The position numbers and the translations under genes are program-made. The notes below the pieces were generated by a model. It was not told the origin of the DNA. It ran no database searches and was given only the letters and a program-made list of their open reading frames with translations. DNA of 64,000 nt. Source: Pachyseris speciosa. Lineage: Eukaryota > Cnidaria > Anthozoa > Scleractinia > Pachyseridae. Within the stretch, counting starts at the first letter, position 1; every line of letters begins with the position of its first letter. The stretch lies in contig JAEMWC010000192.1 in NCBI GenBank assembly GCA_016490735.1, positions 681,001 through 745,000 on the forward strand. The letters run 5' to 3'. Shown piece by piece: positions 12,131 through 27,100 of this stretch.

Positions 12131-15100
12131 CGGGTTCTCCGGTTTTCCCCTCTCCACAAAAACCAACATTTCCAAATTCCAATTTCATCTGCTTGTAAAG
12201 CGCATTTGATCATATACACATGGAAAATGCGCTATATAAGTTCTCAATTATTATAATAATATTATTATTATTATTATTATTAATAATATTATTATTATTA
12301 TTATTATTAAGTTAAAAAATAACAGAGATGTAAAAATTGCTACTATCAAAACGTTTCAAAAGTGCTCAAAAGAGTGACTGTTTGTTCGCGCACTTCTGTG
12401 ACGCAAATCAGGCAACAACCTTACATTTAGGAGCAGTATAGATAGCTGTAGATAGCTGTAGATAGATAGCTGTAGGAGTGACGCTTCGGGTCAACTAAAG
12501 GGTCAGAGGTAGATTAAGGTTAGAATAAAGGTTAGGTTTGTATGCGCCGAAAAGGCAGTGGCATCCAGCTTCTTCACCAAAACTATTCGATCAGTTAAAG
12601 AAATTATTTTATTACAGAAATTATTTTCTGTTTATTATTCCGATTGTTTTCGTTATTTTGGGTTTAGTTTTAGTCTCAATATGTCTTAAGCTCCCATTGC
12701 AATTGGCTGGATACATCTTGACAACAACCTGCAGCAGCTTTCATGTAAAGAAATTTGTGAGACTGATTTTAACAGACGAAACGAAAGAAAGAAACTCGAC
12801 ACGCAGTTTAATGTTTGTGTTTAGGAGTTGTATTCGCTTTTGATTTTTCTGGCTAAAACTTCCTTGAACTGTTGATGGATACTGACGTATCCGAAACATG
12901 TCTTCTAAACTCAAAGGTTGTGTCTTGTTTTTGAAATGTTTAACAATTCAAATTCTCATTTATGTATAGAAAATAAACTTTATAGTGAAATAACTACCTC
13001 TGCACTGAATCTCTCCAGATGTCCATGTACCATCCGCTTGACATCTCCGAATAGACTCTCCGTGAGGAAAAAATCCTTGCTTGCAGCTGAAGGTGATGAC
13101 ACTAGGATATGTTGTAGTGCTACCATGAGAAACAGCATATTCAGGAACAGTTATGGGTCCACAATCAACAGCTGCGAAGAGAAATACCAAAGAAAGTTTA
13201 CAAATAGTTGGTGCCTGCCAGTCTCTGTTTCCATTTACGAATACCTTGCGCTACAATTTTTTTTGTTGCACATTGGCAAATTAAAAAACGAACACACCAC
13301 ATTTCTCTATTGCACATAAATAAATTTAGAGAACTGTAGACCACCATCTTGGTACTAAATAGTGCAGTCAAAACTCCAAAACGTTTAACGCTCTTAAGAA
13401 CAAGCAGTGGTGTCTGCGTTCAAGTTTCTCTTAAGATATCTATTATATTTATATCGTTTTCGTGTCCCTAAAGGCGTTAACTTTGAAAGCTTGGAAATTT
13501 TTACTTTATACTTAAGTGGAGTTATTTAAGTTTTGTGGACCTTGAGCAGATTTTCTTTATTGATTATACAGGTTAAGTTTCCAAATCATGGCTGTGCTAA
13601 GAGCTCAAGTTTGTCTATTTTAAGAAACTTAGAGAAAGCAATAGTTTTAATAACAAGTAAGAAGTCAATTGGCTCGTGAGCTGTTTGTTACTGTACCTTG
13701 GCACTTAACATCTTCTCCACTCCACTGCCCATTAGCTTCACATTTTCTTGTGATGGAGCCTTGGAGCTCAAATCCTTCATCGCACTTGAATCCCGCTTCG
13801 TTTGGATAACTTGTCTTGGAGCCAGTCATAGTTCCGTTGAGAGGTTCTGATAGTTTACCACAGTTTATCGCTAAAACAGATAAAATCCAAACAAATAAAT
13901 AAACAGACAAAAAACGTTTTTTTAACCGATTTCATCGTGACTTCAAATTCTTGCAAACGTGACTCATTTTTAATAATCAGCAAGAACACCATCACTTTAA
14001 TTATATAGTTGGGTATGAGAAACGCTCTTCGGCGGGAATTTTGGAAACCTCAGCCATCAACTGGCTTAATTTATGCATTACGGCATAAGTTTATCAGGCA
14101 TTGCATCTACAAACCTTCGCAAAATGCACCAGTTCTGCTCCAGGTTCCATTTGCTTGACACCTCATTTCGGGCGTCCCATGAAGAGTGAAACCCGCGTCA
14201 CAAGCTAACCTCATAATGCCTGGGAAAACTGTCGTGTTACCACTCAAACTACCATTACGGAAAGGCTGTGGGAGGCCACAATCAACCGCTACCGAAAACA
14301 AAAGGAAAAAGGAAAGCAAACTGATTTTCAAAAGAAGAAAACAATCAATCTTCGTACAGCACCCATCACCCCACTTCCCCAACATGCAAACACCAAGGAA
14401 ATCAAACATTAATCCATCTACTTGACTTACGAGTACAAACGGGCTGGATTCCACTCCACGTGCCATTAGCAAGGCACATTCTTGAGAAGGATCCACGGAG
14501 GATATATCCACTATCACAGGAGAACCGTGCGAAATTCGGGAACACTGTTAAGCTACCAGATAAAGCGCCATTCGGTGGAACTGACAAAAGACCACAGTCA
14601 ACGGCTGTGGAAACAAAAAGTCAATTAGATTAATAACACTTCATGTTTTGGGGGCAATATAATTTAGCTAATGTAAAACACAGAAATAACGGTGACTGGG
14701 TTTCAGTGTAATCAGATTTGTGATACTCAGATTTACTAATTTGTGAATAGATAATGAAAAATCTGTTGCCAGTGGGGTAGTCTCGTGAAGGTCTCATACA
14801 ACGTTTGGCTAAGTTTAGCAGGTATCATCTCACCGTTATCAGTTTGACCTGTCCATACCTTGGCAAGAAGTATTACTACCACTCCAGGATCCATTCGCTT
14901 GACATCGTCTCACTTCTGATCCTTTTAAAATAAAACCTTCGTGACAGCTGAAAGTGGCTTCGCTAGGGAACGTCGTTTCACCAGCAACGTAGGAACCATT
15001 TGAGGGAAGAGAAAGTGGACCGCAGTCCTTAGCTATAGAAGATAAAATGTCAGTGCATTGAAGATGAATGAATTTACTGACTTACTTATAATAGTTTGTC

Positions 15101-18100
15101 ACAGTCTTAGCCTTAACTCTACACCAAACTTTGGAAGGGAACGACTTCTTACAATAATTTTGTAGAAAAGAGGGAAATAATTTTGGCACATAGGAGAAGT
15201 GTTCCCGAGTAGTTAGGCCGGTGGATTTTACCTTCGCAAAAGCTTGAAGTTTTGCTCCAAGTTCCATTTGTTTGGCACTGTATCTCAGATGAGCCTCGAA
15301 GGAAGAACCCCTCATCACAACTGAGATGCATAATATTTGGATACACTGTCCTCATGCCAATAATATTCCCATTCTGCAAAGGCTGCGGCGCACCACAATC
15401 AACAGCTAGAGCAAGATTCAAAGAAGAAGTGTTGAAACATAATTTAAGCTAATTTGTCTTTTACACCGAAATGAAGCACTAACAGACGCTTACGAAAATG
15501 CGCACTGAATTAAATTGTAAAAGGCAACCAGTCCGTCATTGAATTTATCTTCTCTAAGGCTTTCGTCTTGTGGAACAGAAAAAAAAAAAAACAAAAAGCC
15601 TAATGCGCATTTTATTTAGTCATTTATCTCTGCTGTTTTTCTCAAGTGTGGAACCGGCAGAGTAAGAACAAGTAGTCAGTCAACGAACAACAGCAACCAC
15701 ACCGGCGCCACAAATACGCCATAGGCATAAAATCGGGATACACATGAGTCAAAAGAGATAATTGCAGTCATTCTCGATGCGTATAATGCTCCAGTGTTAT
15801 AGGAAAACGTTCTCCGATGATGATCATTATGGGAAGAAACGCACTAATTTACTTTAAGCTGATAAAAACAAGCTTTCTTAGTGAAGAGCATGGCTTATTT
15901 TCCGCAACAGAAGAAGAGCACGTGCGGTGGATCTTTGTCTTAACAATTGTGGCTTCAGACCTACCAACACATGCTGTGGACGAACCACTCCATGTCCCAT
16001 CAGCCTGGCAAGTCCTCGAGAAAGATCCATTGAGAATAAAACCAGGATCACAGTTAAACAGCACACTGTTTGGGAAAACCGTGGAATCACCAGAAGAGGA
16101 ACCATTTATAGGAACAAGTAAAGGACCGCAATCCACGGCTAAAAGTAATTGCCAAAAAGTACGATTCACAGGTAAGAAAACATTTCTGAACATGAGGGAA
16201 ACTTTCAACAGACGAGACCTTACACAATTCAACATATCCTTCAAAATAGTAGCCTCAGTGAAGCTTACCATCACACACAGTTGGAAAGCCACTCCATGTT
16301 CCATTAGCCTCACACGTCCTCTTGGAGGAGCCACTTAGAATGAATCCCGAATCACACTTAAACAGGACACTATTGGGAAATACTGCGGAGTCACCGACAG
16401 AGGTGCCATTGATGGGAACAGACAAATGACCACAGTTGACAGCTAACAATACAATCAAAATAAACAAAGATGAGCATATGTAACGAGAACTGCAAATAAA
16501 TGTCCCTTAAAAGCTTGATTCACCATGTTAATTGTAAATAAAAATAAAAATTTCAATCTCAAAATGTCATAGACTCAAAAGTATCAGTCATATCATAAAC
16601 GAGAAATCAATATAAAAAGCAGAACTAAACACATGAGAAATAAGATTAAAACCAGTATTTGAAAAACTTCCAAGTTCTACCTTTGCAAAATGTCCGATTT
16701 CCGCTCCATGTTCCATTCTCCTGACAATACCTGACGTCAGAGCCCACGAGATTAAATCCTTTATCACAACCAAACTCAATCTTGTTTGGAAAAGTTGTTA
16801 GATTACCAGTAGAGGAGGCGTTCCTTGGGACAGGTAAAGGTCCACAATCTCGTGCTGAAAACAAGATGATACAATAATGGTACAATTTCTATGGGCCACA
16901 TTTGTTATACATAAATGTATTGTTATACATTGATAGTTATTCAAGTGAGTGAGGTATAATCTCCTGAAGGCAAGTTATAAGCAGCGAATACGAGCCAGCA
17001 AGGTAAAGAGAAAACACTAAAGTTTCCTTTAAACGTACCATTACACACGACTGGCATTCCACTCCATGTCCCATTAGCCCGGCATGTTCTCGAGGAGGAT
17101 CCATTGAGAATGAACCCAGGATCACAAGTAAATAGTACACTGTTTGGGAACACCGAGGCGTCACCAAAAGAAGACCCATTCATGGGAGAAAATAAAGGAC
17201 CACAGTCGACAGCTAGGGATAAGTAATAAAATCAATTTTCTAATTACGTGTGTTTCCAGCACGATTCATTCACCGTGTCAGGGGTATCTGTATGTAAAGG
17301 AAAATAATGACATATTATACCACTTCTAGCAGATAGATGTAGTTATCATTACTATAAGAAGTAATCAACTATATTATGAAAGAGATCGCACCTTCACAGA
17401 AAGTTTCCGTTCCACTCCAGGATCCATTCGAGAGGCAACGCCTCAAGGGTGAACCGTTTAAATTGAATCCCTCATCACAGCTAAAAATCGCTTCATTTGG
17501 AAAGGTTGTCGCTCGTCCAGAATATGAACCATTCAAAGGAACAGCAAGCTGCCCGCAATCCTTGGCTACAAAAGGTAAACGATTATCCCTGTGATCAATA
17601 GGGTCTCAATAATCTGATATGAAAAGACTTTCCCTTTTTTAGAAATGAAGTAACATGTCGCATGGCCAAGGAAACCAAGAGTAGATTAATTTTCATTGTC
17701 CTATCAAGAAATTATAATGATAACGTCAATTCGTTTAGCTAGGCTTAATTCAGGGTATTAGAATAACTTATGTCAACCTTCACAGAAGCTTGAAGTTTTG
17801 GTCCACGTTCCATTTGTTTGGCACTGTATCTCGGATGAGCCACGAAGGATGAATCCTTCATCACAACTGAGATGCATAATATTTGGATGGACTGTGCTTC
17901 TACCAGTAATACTTCCATTCTGCATAAGCTGAGGCCTGCCACAGTCAATAGCTGAAAATCACAATAGCATAGAACAAGGAACTACCATCATAAAACTGTA
18001 TTTCAATTGCAACGGCAAAGAATTTTGTAAGAGGTCCGTCCGTGCTTTTGTAGAAAAGACACCTGAATCGCACGAATTGTGATTCACTATACACTGATCT

Positions 18101-21100
18101 TCTAAACAAATGCGTGACAAATATTTTTGACTGTCCATCCGTCGGTCGGTTAAGTGCCGATAAAAGGTTTTCTCGGGTAGCGACAAGCCAGATGATTCAC
18201 AAAGTGTAGAGGAACAATTTTCAATAGCGCACCTGAGAAAAAAGAAAAGTTACACTTTCAAGTTTGCTTTAGCAAAGTAGGAAACACTCTGTGAGCAAGC
18301 AGTAACGTTTCATCAGCCTTAAGGAACCCATACTCTGAAGTTCCTGGCTTTCAATGGGTGTTAGACGACAGCGTCGGTTACCATAGCTTTCTTGTGCAAG
18401 GTCAACAGCAGGTAATTCGAGCTCAAATAAACAATTTAAGCAAACATTGGGTTGATTTGAAGTGCGAAATTCAGACCCACCAACACACGAGGTTGAGGAA
18501 CCACTCCAAGTTCCATTTGCCTGACACATCCTTAACGAAGATCCATTGAGAAGGAACCCAGGGTCACAGTTAAATAATATACTATCAGGAAACACAGTGG
18601 AGGCACCAGAGGACGAGCCATTCATGGGGGCCGGTAAAGCACCACAATCCACAGCTGGTAGGAAGGTCAAGACTTATGTTAGAATTCTTTTTGTAATCGT
18701 TTGAACATTACAAAGGCTACATTTCGCAAATAAAAAGGATTTGAAATCAAGAAGCACCTTCACATATTAATAAACAAATATTAATTTGGATTGTTTATTA
18801 AAACGCCCAACAGAAGCATGATACGCTGGTGTGGTGATTAGTGAATGATTTCACGGAGTGCACAGCTTTGACATCAAAAAGAGAATGAAAGAAAAAAGTA
18901 ACGTACCAGAGGACAATATTAACAAGAGAAAGGACGATTCCCGTTCTTTATGTGGAATTATGTAGGTGTCTGATATCAGTTGTTGTTGAAAGTTGCCTCA
19001 AACATGACTTACCTTCACATACGGTTCGGAAACCACTCCATGTTCCATTCGCCTGACATGTCCTCAAAGTAGATCCGTTGAGAATAAACCCGAAATCACA
19101 GTTAAATAGTACACTGTTTGGGAATACTGTAGACTGACCATACGACGAGCCGTTCAGGGGAGTAGATAAAGACCCACAGTCGACAGCTAGTAATGGATAA
19201 ATTAAAGACATAATCCTTTTTTTAAGTGTAGAAAATCATGGTCAGTATATTTGATGTACAAGGGGAATTGGATAATATTTTGAGAACCATCCGAGTCCTA
19301 CCTTCACAGTTTGTCAGATTCCCACTCCATATTCCATTTTCTTGACAATGTCTGAGAGATGAACCCCTCATATTGAATCCTTGATCACAATCAAACAAGA
19401 TCTTGTTCGGAAAAACTGTCAGATCACCAACTGAGGAACCGTTCTTTGGGACAGGTAGACGACCACAATCTTGTGCTGGATAAAAAATAACAGTAACGCT
19501 GGGTCCCCTTTTGGAACAAAGGTGATAAGACACATTTGGTGTGTTTGTGATGGGTTATATACGAGATATGAGGATGTAAAAGAAAAAGCAAGGTGATTAA
19601 GCATTAATATTGAACGCCATATGACAAAGGGGTGGTCCTCGAGTCGTCAGCGTTTTAACGTCTTCGTGATGTTCCCTTATCCTATCAACTAAGGTGCTAA
19701 AACGAATTGTTCTCTTTTAACTCCCCTTTTAAAGCAGCATCATAGTTCACTTCAAAATAAGACCCTCTTAAGCTGGCGAGGAAGACATTTCCCACGATTG
19801 CCCCTTGTTTAAGCAAATCTCAATAAGGTCCTGACTCTACAGTTAACCAATTGTTGGTGAGCAGCTCCTAGGCCACTGTGTGCATTTTCTGTTACAGAAA
19901 CTGAATTGACATTGTCGTTAAAACCAGTTCAAAGTTATGTGGGAAGACTATATTTTGGCAGTACAAGGCAGTTGTTTCGTTTATCAAAGCCCATGGAATC
20001 GAGTTTCATGCCTCATGACAGACATTACTTTCTGCGATTACCGCTTAGACCTACCAATACACAGGTTTGGAAAACCACTCCATGTCCCATTTGGTCGGCA
20101 TGTCCTCTCAGATGAACCATTAAGAATGAAACCAGGATCACAGTCAAATAGGACACTATTGGGATAAACTGTGGAGTCACCAGAAGAGGAGCCGTTTGTA
20201 GGAACTGACAAAGGACCACAGTCAACAGCTAAAAGTCAAGGATAAAAATTAGGACGTGCATGTGAACATCTCTGAAAAACCAGTGCATCCCTCGACATCT
20301 TGTTCATTGAAATAATTATTATCCAAAAGACGAACCGTTTCTTAGCACGGGAAGAGGGCCACAATCTCGTGCTGAATAAAAAAATGACAACAGCGTCGGT
20401 TGAATGCTTCGCATAAAGATACTTTAGAACAGGAAAATTAAAGAATCCAGATGCTTGAGGCAGGAATATTAGTGGGTATAAATGCATGGCAAAGAAAGAT
20501 GCGTTTTGTTTTTAGAACGTACCAACACAAACGGCCGTGAAACCAGTCCATGTTCGGTTAGCCTGGCATTTCCTTGAAGAGGATCCATTGAGAATGAACC
20601 CAGGGTCACAGTCAAATAGTATGCTATTGGGGAACACAGTGGAGTTACCAGAAGACGAACCATTCAAGGGAACACGCAAAGGACCACAGTCCACAGCTAG
20701 GAATAAACCATAAAACAGTTTGAAGTATAATTATGGACTGTTTTTCTTACTGCCATCAACAAGCCGCTTTCATCGGTTAGGACTTGTTCACATTACTCAA
20801 AAGGACGGTGGACACCATATGACATGCACACAATATAGTATTCCACATCATCAGAGTAGTCTCATCATACGACAGCAGAACCCTATTTCTTAGGCAGAAA
20901 TCTGAGAAAATAAAGTAAGAAAAGGAGAAGCGTTCTAGGGTATAGCACTGATCTACACTGATTAGGCCTCAGCGCTGATTTGAAAAAGATCAGCTTTCAT
21001 CATTGTGATGGGCAACTCTATATTAATATGTTGAAAATTACCACCTCTAGCATCTTTCCCGGGTTGGTGTAGTGGACATGGCTAGAAGAAGATAAGCAAA

Positions 21101-24100
21101 CGACCCTGGTTCGAGGTCCGCTCTATACAGTTATTTTTCTTCTCCTACTACTTTTAAGGCTAAATTAAGTTTTACTGTATGTGAGTTAACTTGAAAGGAA
21201 AAAGGTCCTTTTGAACGTTGTGAATGAGTGCTAACCGCTTTCATCTGGAGGGAGATTTTATTTACCTTTGCACGCGGTCTGCATACCACTCCAAGAACCA
21301 TCAGCCTGACAACGCCTTACCGCTGACCCATTTAGAAGAAAACCCTGGTCGCAGCTGAACAAAGCCTCGTTTGGAAAGGTTGTTTCAGTCCCAGATAGTG
21401 AACCGTTTAAGGGAACGGCAAGTGGACCACAATCCTTAGCTGTAAAAATAGAATGGACAAGGTCAAAAATTAAAGGAAACTTCAGACAAGGAGACTAATT
21501 TCCCTATGCATGTAGACTCTGGTTGACAGCAAGATTCGGATGTCGTTTACGAAAGGTTTCAAGAAAGTTTATACACTCACAGTTAACAACAAGTATCATC
21601 AATGGATAATGAGAACGAGAACAGCAGAGTTGTACTTTCACATGGAACACGTTTAAATGCCATCGTGATGATATCTAAAATCAGATGATAGAAAGAGTTT
21701 TGATTGTTTACCACTACAAAAGCTTGACAATTTGCTCCACATTCGATTGGCCTGGCATTGTATCTTGGATGAGCCGTTGAGAACAAATCCCTCGTCACAA
21801 CTGAGATGCATGAAATTAGGAAAACTTGTACTTTTGCCAGTAATACTTCCATTCCTCAAGGACAGAGGCTCACCGCAATCAACAGCTAAAAACCACGGCG
21901 ACCAAAATAAAACAGGAGGAAATGCAGAAAATAAAATTGTTAGCAAAGTACCAGTCCTTAATACAAAATACTGAACGTCAGATCCATCAATTGCTTCGCT
22001 GGATAAGTAACATCAGTGCGTTAACAATAACAACAAGGAGAGTTAACGATAGAAAGGAAATTGCGCGCACAGGATAGAGAGACAATCGTCCGTCCGTCCG
22101 TCCACCTATGTGCCCAAAAACTTTTTTCGTTTTAGAATTGATATCACAAGTTTGGGATCGCGAGATAACAAAGATACGTCGTTAAGCAAAGCTATTAGAT
22201 TTTTAGGAAAGATAAAAAATATTGTGCTTTCAGGAGGAAAAGATCGACCTTTACCAGAAAAAAGCTAACTTCTATCGAAAGGTGTGCGAATCACAATCGC
22301 GGCGTCCTAGAGTGAGAATCAAGTCATTACAGACGCTGCCTCCTTCCCATGTTTGAAGGTTTCAAAAGATTGAGGCAGAGTACGTGCCAGCAGTTAAACG
22401 TGCCAATACACATGAACGCGACCGTCAAATAAATGTCAATGGTGAAAGGCGAATGTTAATCAAAGAAACAGGAGCGAACAACGAACGTACATGGAATGAA
22501 AAGAGAGTAGAGTCACTCAGTCAGAATCGAGATCGTTGCTATGAGCGAGGATGATCTCCTTTTCATGTAAGCAGCGGATTTTTATATGACCGGAAGGAAC
22601 AGCATTGCTGCTAATCATAAATGAACAACGCTTAGTTAGATATTACAGATGTATCTCGTATGCCTGATTTTCAACTGTTGTATATGGGTTAATGAAAATG
22701 CTCTACAGAAAGTGGAGGCACAATTTTGAGTAAGTTGAAATTCTGGTCTTAAACGTACCAGCGCACAGAGTTGACAAACCACTCCAGTTCCCATTTGCAA
22801 GGCAAGTCCTCTTGGATGATCCATTAAGAATGAACCCCAGATCACAGGTAAATATAACACTATTGGGGAACACTGTCGAGTAGCCGGAAGAGGAGCCGTT
22901 CATGGGAACAGATAAAGGACCACAGTCGACAGCTAACAGCCAATTATTTAAACAAGTCACATTACAAGCGTTTTAAAGTATGGATTCCATAAATAACACT
23001 GACGAAACAAAAAGCATATGAAACCCATGAAAATTAATGCCATTGAATACTAAAGAAAAATCGGACCATGTGACAAACGTGTTTTACAACATAGATTGTT
23101 AGAACTCTAGTGGGCTATATTTCCTGATAAATTTGCTTATGTAAATGAGAAGAATATGTTTCAATATTTTTTTGGCTGGAATACACAAGCTTAAGCCTGA
23201 TACCAAAAACCCCAGGCCCAGTATCCTATAACAAAGACTGAAAACATCGAAAACCTTCGCAAAACGTTGGTTTTCCACTCCAAGTTCCGTTTGCCTGACA
23301 ACGTCTCAAATTAGAGCCTCTTAGATTAAATCCGTCATCACACTCAAACAGGATCTTGTTTGGAAAAACTGTTGAATCACCAATAGAGGAACCATTTGTT
23401 GGGACTGTTAGAGCACCACAATCTCGTGCTGGAAAGAGAAGATGCATGTACCAATGTCAATGGATAGCTTTTCTACTTTAGACGTTTTCAGGGCAATACT
23501 CTCATAAAGAGATTGCCATTTCATGTACTACAGATCCTTGCCTAATAGCCGAAAAATATAGATGGGATGAATGTTTCTTGTCGCACATAGTAAGTCCCAA
23601 TTTCTGGTGAAAAATTAAACCGATACACAGTAAAAACTATGGAAAGTACAAAAGTCCGTGGTCAAAGAGGAGAGATGTATCACTGCACCTCGGCATTTCG
23701 TGGTGTTACCACTCCATGTACCATTTGTCTCACATTTTCTTAGCTCTGAACCACTCAGGATGAAACCTTCATCACAACTGAAGTGTAAGATGCTTGAATA
23801 TGTTGTTTTTTCTCCGCCAATCACTGAGCCGTTCTGGGGGCCATATAGTTTTCCGCAATCAACAGCTTCAAAGAAAACAAATGTAAAATGTTTCAAGTGG
23901 CACAATTGATCAACAATTCGGTACAAACAAAGAAACAAAGAAAGACAAAACACCATATTGTATATATTTTTTTCGAAACGTTAAACAAATACTATGGTTT
24001 CGCGTCGCTTTAAATTACACTTTCTTCCAACCGATTCCTGCTGTTTGCATAACATGGGGTATATAACCAGAGTTTAACAGTTCTTGTCCAAAATTGTAAG

Positions 24101-27100
24101 GAATTGCCTGTTTCAGAGCACATGCTAATACGTTGCCTTAAACGATTAAGTAAGGCCCTTAATAACAAAGCTGTCTAATAATAATAATAATAATAATATA
24201 GGTTCTTATTAAGTGCATTTCTGTATGTCAATACGCTTTACATCGTGATAAGAAAAAGGAAAAAAATAGAAAAACCTTTACCCTGTGTAACATCATAGAT
24301 CAAACATAGTAAATGTGAGAGACGACCTTACTGGCATCACGCGATGTAATTGCGTGACAGATGATGTAATGCATATCACATGACGTAAGGAAATCACATG
24401 ATGTTAGGTCGACCGCGTGCGAAAAAGTTTGTCGACCTGTCAAAAATGTAAAGTGCATTTAAGCGGTGCTAACCGAGGGAAATTAAAAGACAAGTTGTGG
24501 AAAACTGTTGCTTCGTCGCTGGTAACATTTGGCGACCCCGCCAGGACGAACTGTTCTTGTGGAAACTCGTGCTCGCAAGCAGATGCCATCGAATTGAACG
24601 GCGATCGACGGTGCGACCATCGAAGGAATATGATTTGTTTCCTGATTTGGACAGAATTTTATGTTGTTGATCCTGTGACAAGGTTTTTACGGTTACCGAA
24701 AGTATCATGACGGCAGTGGAGCTCGAAGAACTGCAACTTCAAGTTGAGGGAGGAATTTGCAAGCTCCCGATATCGGAAATGGAGCAGTTAGCGGAGCACG
24801 TTGGCTTGGAATCGAGTGAATACAAAGGTAAAACGAAGCTTGCCATGTCGCGGATCGTTCGTGGTAAAATCGAGGATGAGATGGGGAAAACCGAAAGCAA
24901 GATCGAATATCTCAAGGAACTCTGGAATTTTATTTCTGGGACTCCGCCACCGCTGGAAGAATTGCACAGCGCGGATGAAAACAAAGAATCGGCTGAATCG
25001 GTGAAAGTGAAAGTGGAATACGAAGCCCTACGTAAACAGTTCGAGGAAATGATGGAGTGGTGTGCGAAGGCTGTGAAGGAGGCTTCAGTGAAACTCGAAG
25101 GCACGAAACCAACGTCCACTCCATCTGCAACAACAAAGGAAGGTAACACAGTGTCGCTTGTAGATGTAAAAACTGCTCTTCAGAGATATTTTAAGATTAT
25201 GGGTGTCATTGGTGGAGAGGAACAAAAGGACGGATTGTCCTTCGTTAGCCTAATTCGTCAAAGTGATGCAGGCTTGAGAAAGGGTACAAGGAAAGGGAGA
25301 TTATTGATGCAGTTATTCGTGCCATCACCCCCAGCCTCAAGCTGAGGTCCTACTTAGAAACTATGAAAGAAGTGACTTTTCCAAAATTAAGGCAAATGTT
25401 GAGGGCCCACTACAAACAGAAGTCAGGTACCGAACTGTTCCAAGAGCTTACAACCATGTATCAGTCACCAAGGGAAAGCCCCCAAGATTTTTTAGTCAGG
25501 GCACTTGACTTACGACGACAAGTTCTCTTTGCATCTCAAGCTGAGGGTGGTGTTGTGAAATATCAGCCTTCCCTAGTTCATCCCCTGTTCTTACATGCTA
25601 TTGAGACGGGCTTACAGGATGATTCTATCCGAAACAAACTGAGACCATTCCTCCAGAATACAGATGTCACTGATGAGGAGCTAACGGAGAAAATTAATGT
25701 AGTGGTCTCAGGACATAAGAAACTATGTAGTGCTATTAAGTACCTGTCTGACCAGGACAGAAAGAATGTTAGTGACAGTGACATGTATGTTAGTCACCTC
25801 ACACCGAACCAACAGGCCAAGGTAGCAAAATTGGTCGGGAAGAGATGTATGGTCCAATGTGTAATAAACAATGTTCATACTGAAGCTTTGTGGGACACCG
25901 GTGCCCAAGTTTCTATTGTTTCTAAGCACTGGCTTGCTGAGGACTTGCCCACAGCTGAGCCTCGTAAAATAGAAGAACTTCTAAGTGATCAAGGACTTGA
26001 CCTAAAGGCAGCAAATGGTAGTGAAATTCCATACGAAGGCTGGATAGAAGTTTCCTTCAAACTTGCGACCTCAGGTGACAAACATGGAATAGCAGTACCC
26101 CTCCTGATCTCAACGGACAGTTTGGACCACCCGATTGTTGGATACAACGTCATTGAAGAATTAGTGAAAGACTCTGGTAGTCACACACTTGACAGCCAGA
26201 AAGAGACATTAGTTAGTGCTCTTTGATCGAGTTTTCCAAATGCAAAACAAGAGAATGTTGAAGCTTTGATTACACTCATTAGGACAGCCACCCCTAGTGA
26301 ACTGTGTAGTGTAAAAGTAACAAAGAGAGACGTGGTAGTTCCAAAGAATCAGACAGTGGTAGTTACTTGCTCGGCAAATGTGGGCCCAACTGAATCCAGA
26401 CTTCCAGTGTTGTTCGAACCTGACATTGAATCACCTTGGCTGCCAGGTCCTGAGGTCCCAGAAACACTAGTGACACTCAGAGGATGTACTGCCTCACGTG
26501 TTGCCATTCAGGTGACAAACACAGAGCATGACATCACTTTGAGAAACAGGACAGCGTTAGGAAAACTTCAGCAAGTTAAACTCGAGGTGAAAATGAGAGA
26601 AGAGGTAGAAAGCACAGAGGGCTCTGTTCTTCATGCAAACGAGCCGTCGGTCGAGGGGAAATATCAGCTAAAGCAACCTGTACCTGTCTTGCAACAGTGC
26701 CGAGGTGAAACTATGGGTCCACCACCAGATGATGACTTGGATGACCTGTCAGAAGACCAGAAAATGGTAGTGATTAACATGTTAACGGAAGAAGCAGACT
26801 CGTTCTCAAAAGATGATGACGACATAGGGTGCGCGGAAGGTCTGCGGCTCAAGATCAATCTGTCTGACAGCCATCCAGTCCAGAAAAATTACACAGCTAT
26901 TCCAAAACCCTTGTACCCCGAAGGTAAACAATATGTGGAGGATCTTCTCAATCGTGGATGGATTCGGAAGTCTCGTTCCGCATACGCGTCACCAGTGGTA
27001 TGTGTTCGGAAAAAGGACGGGTCTTTGAGACTATGTGGACTTTCGTGGGCTGAAAAATAGGACAAAAACCTGACCGACACCCCCTCCACGTGTGCAAACA

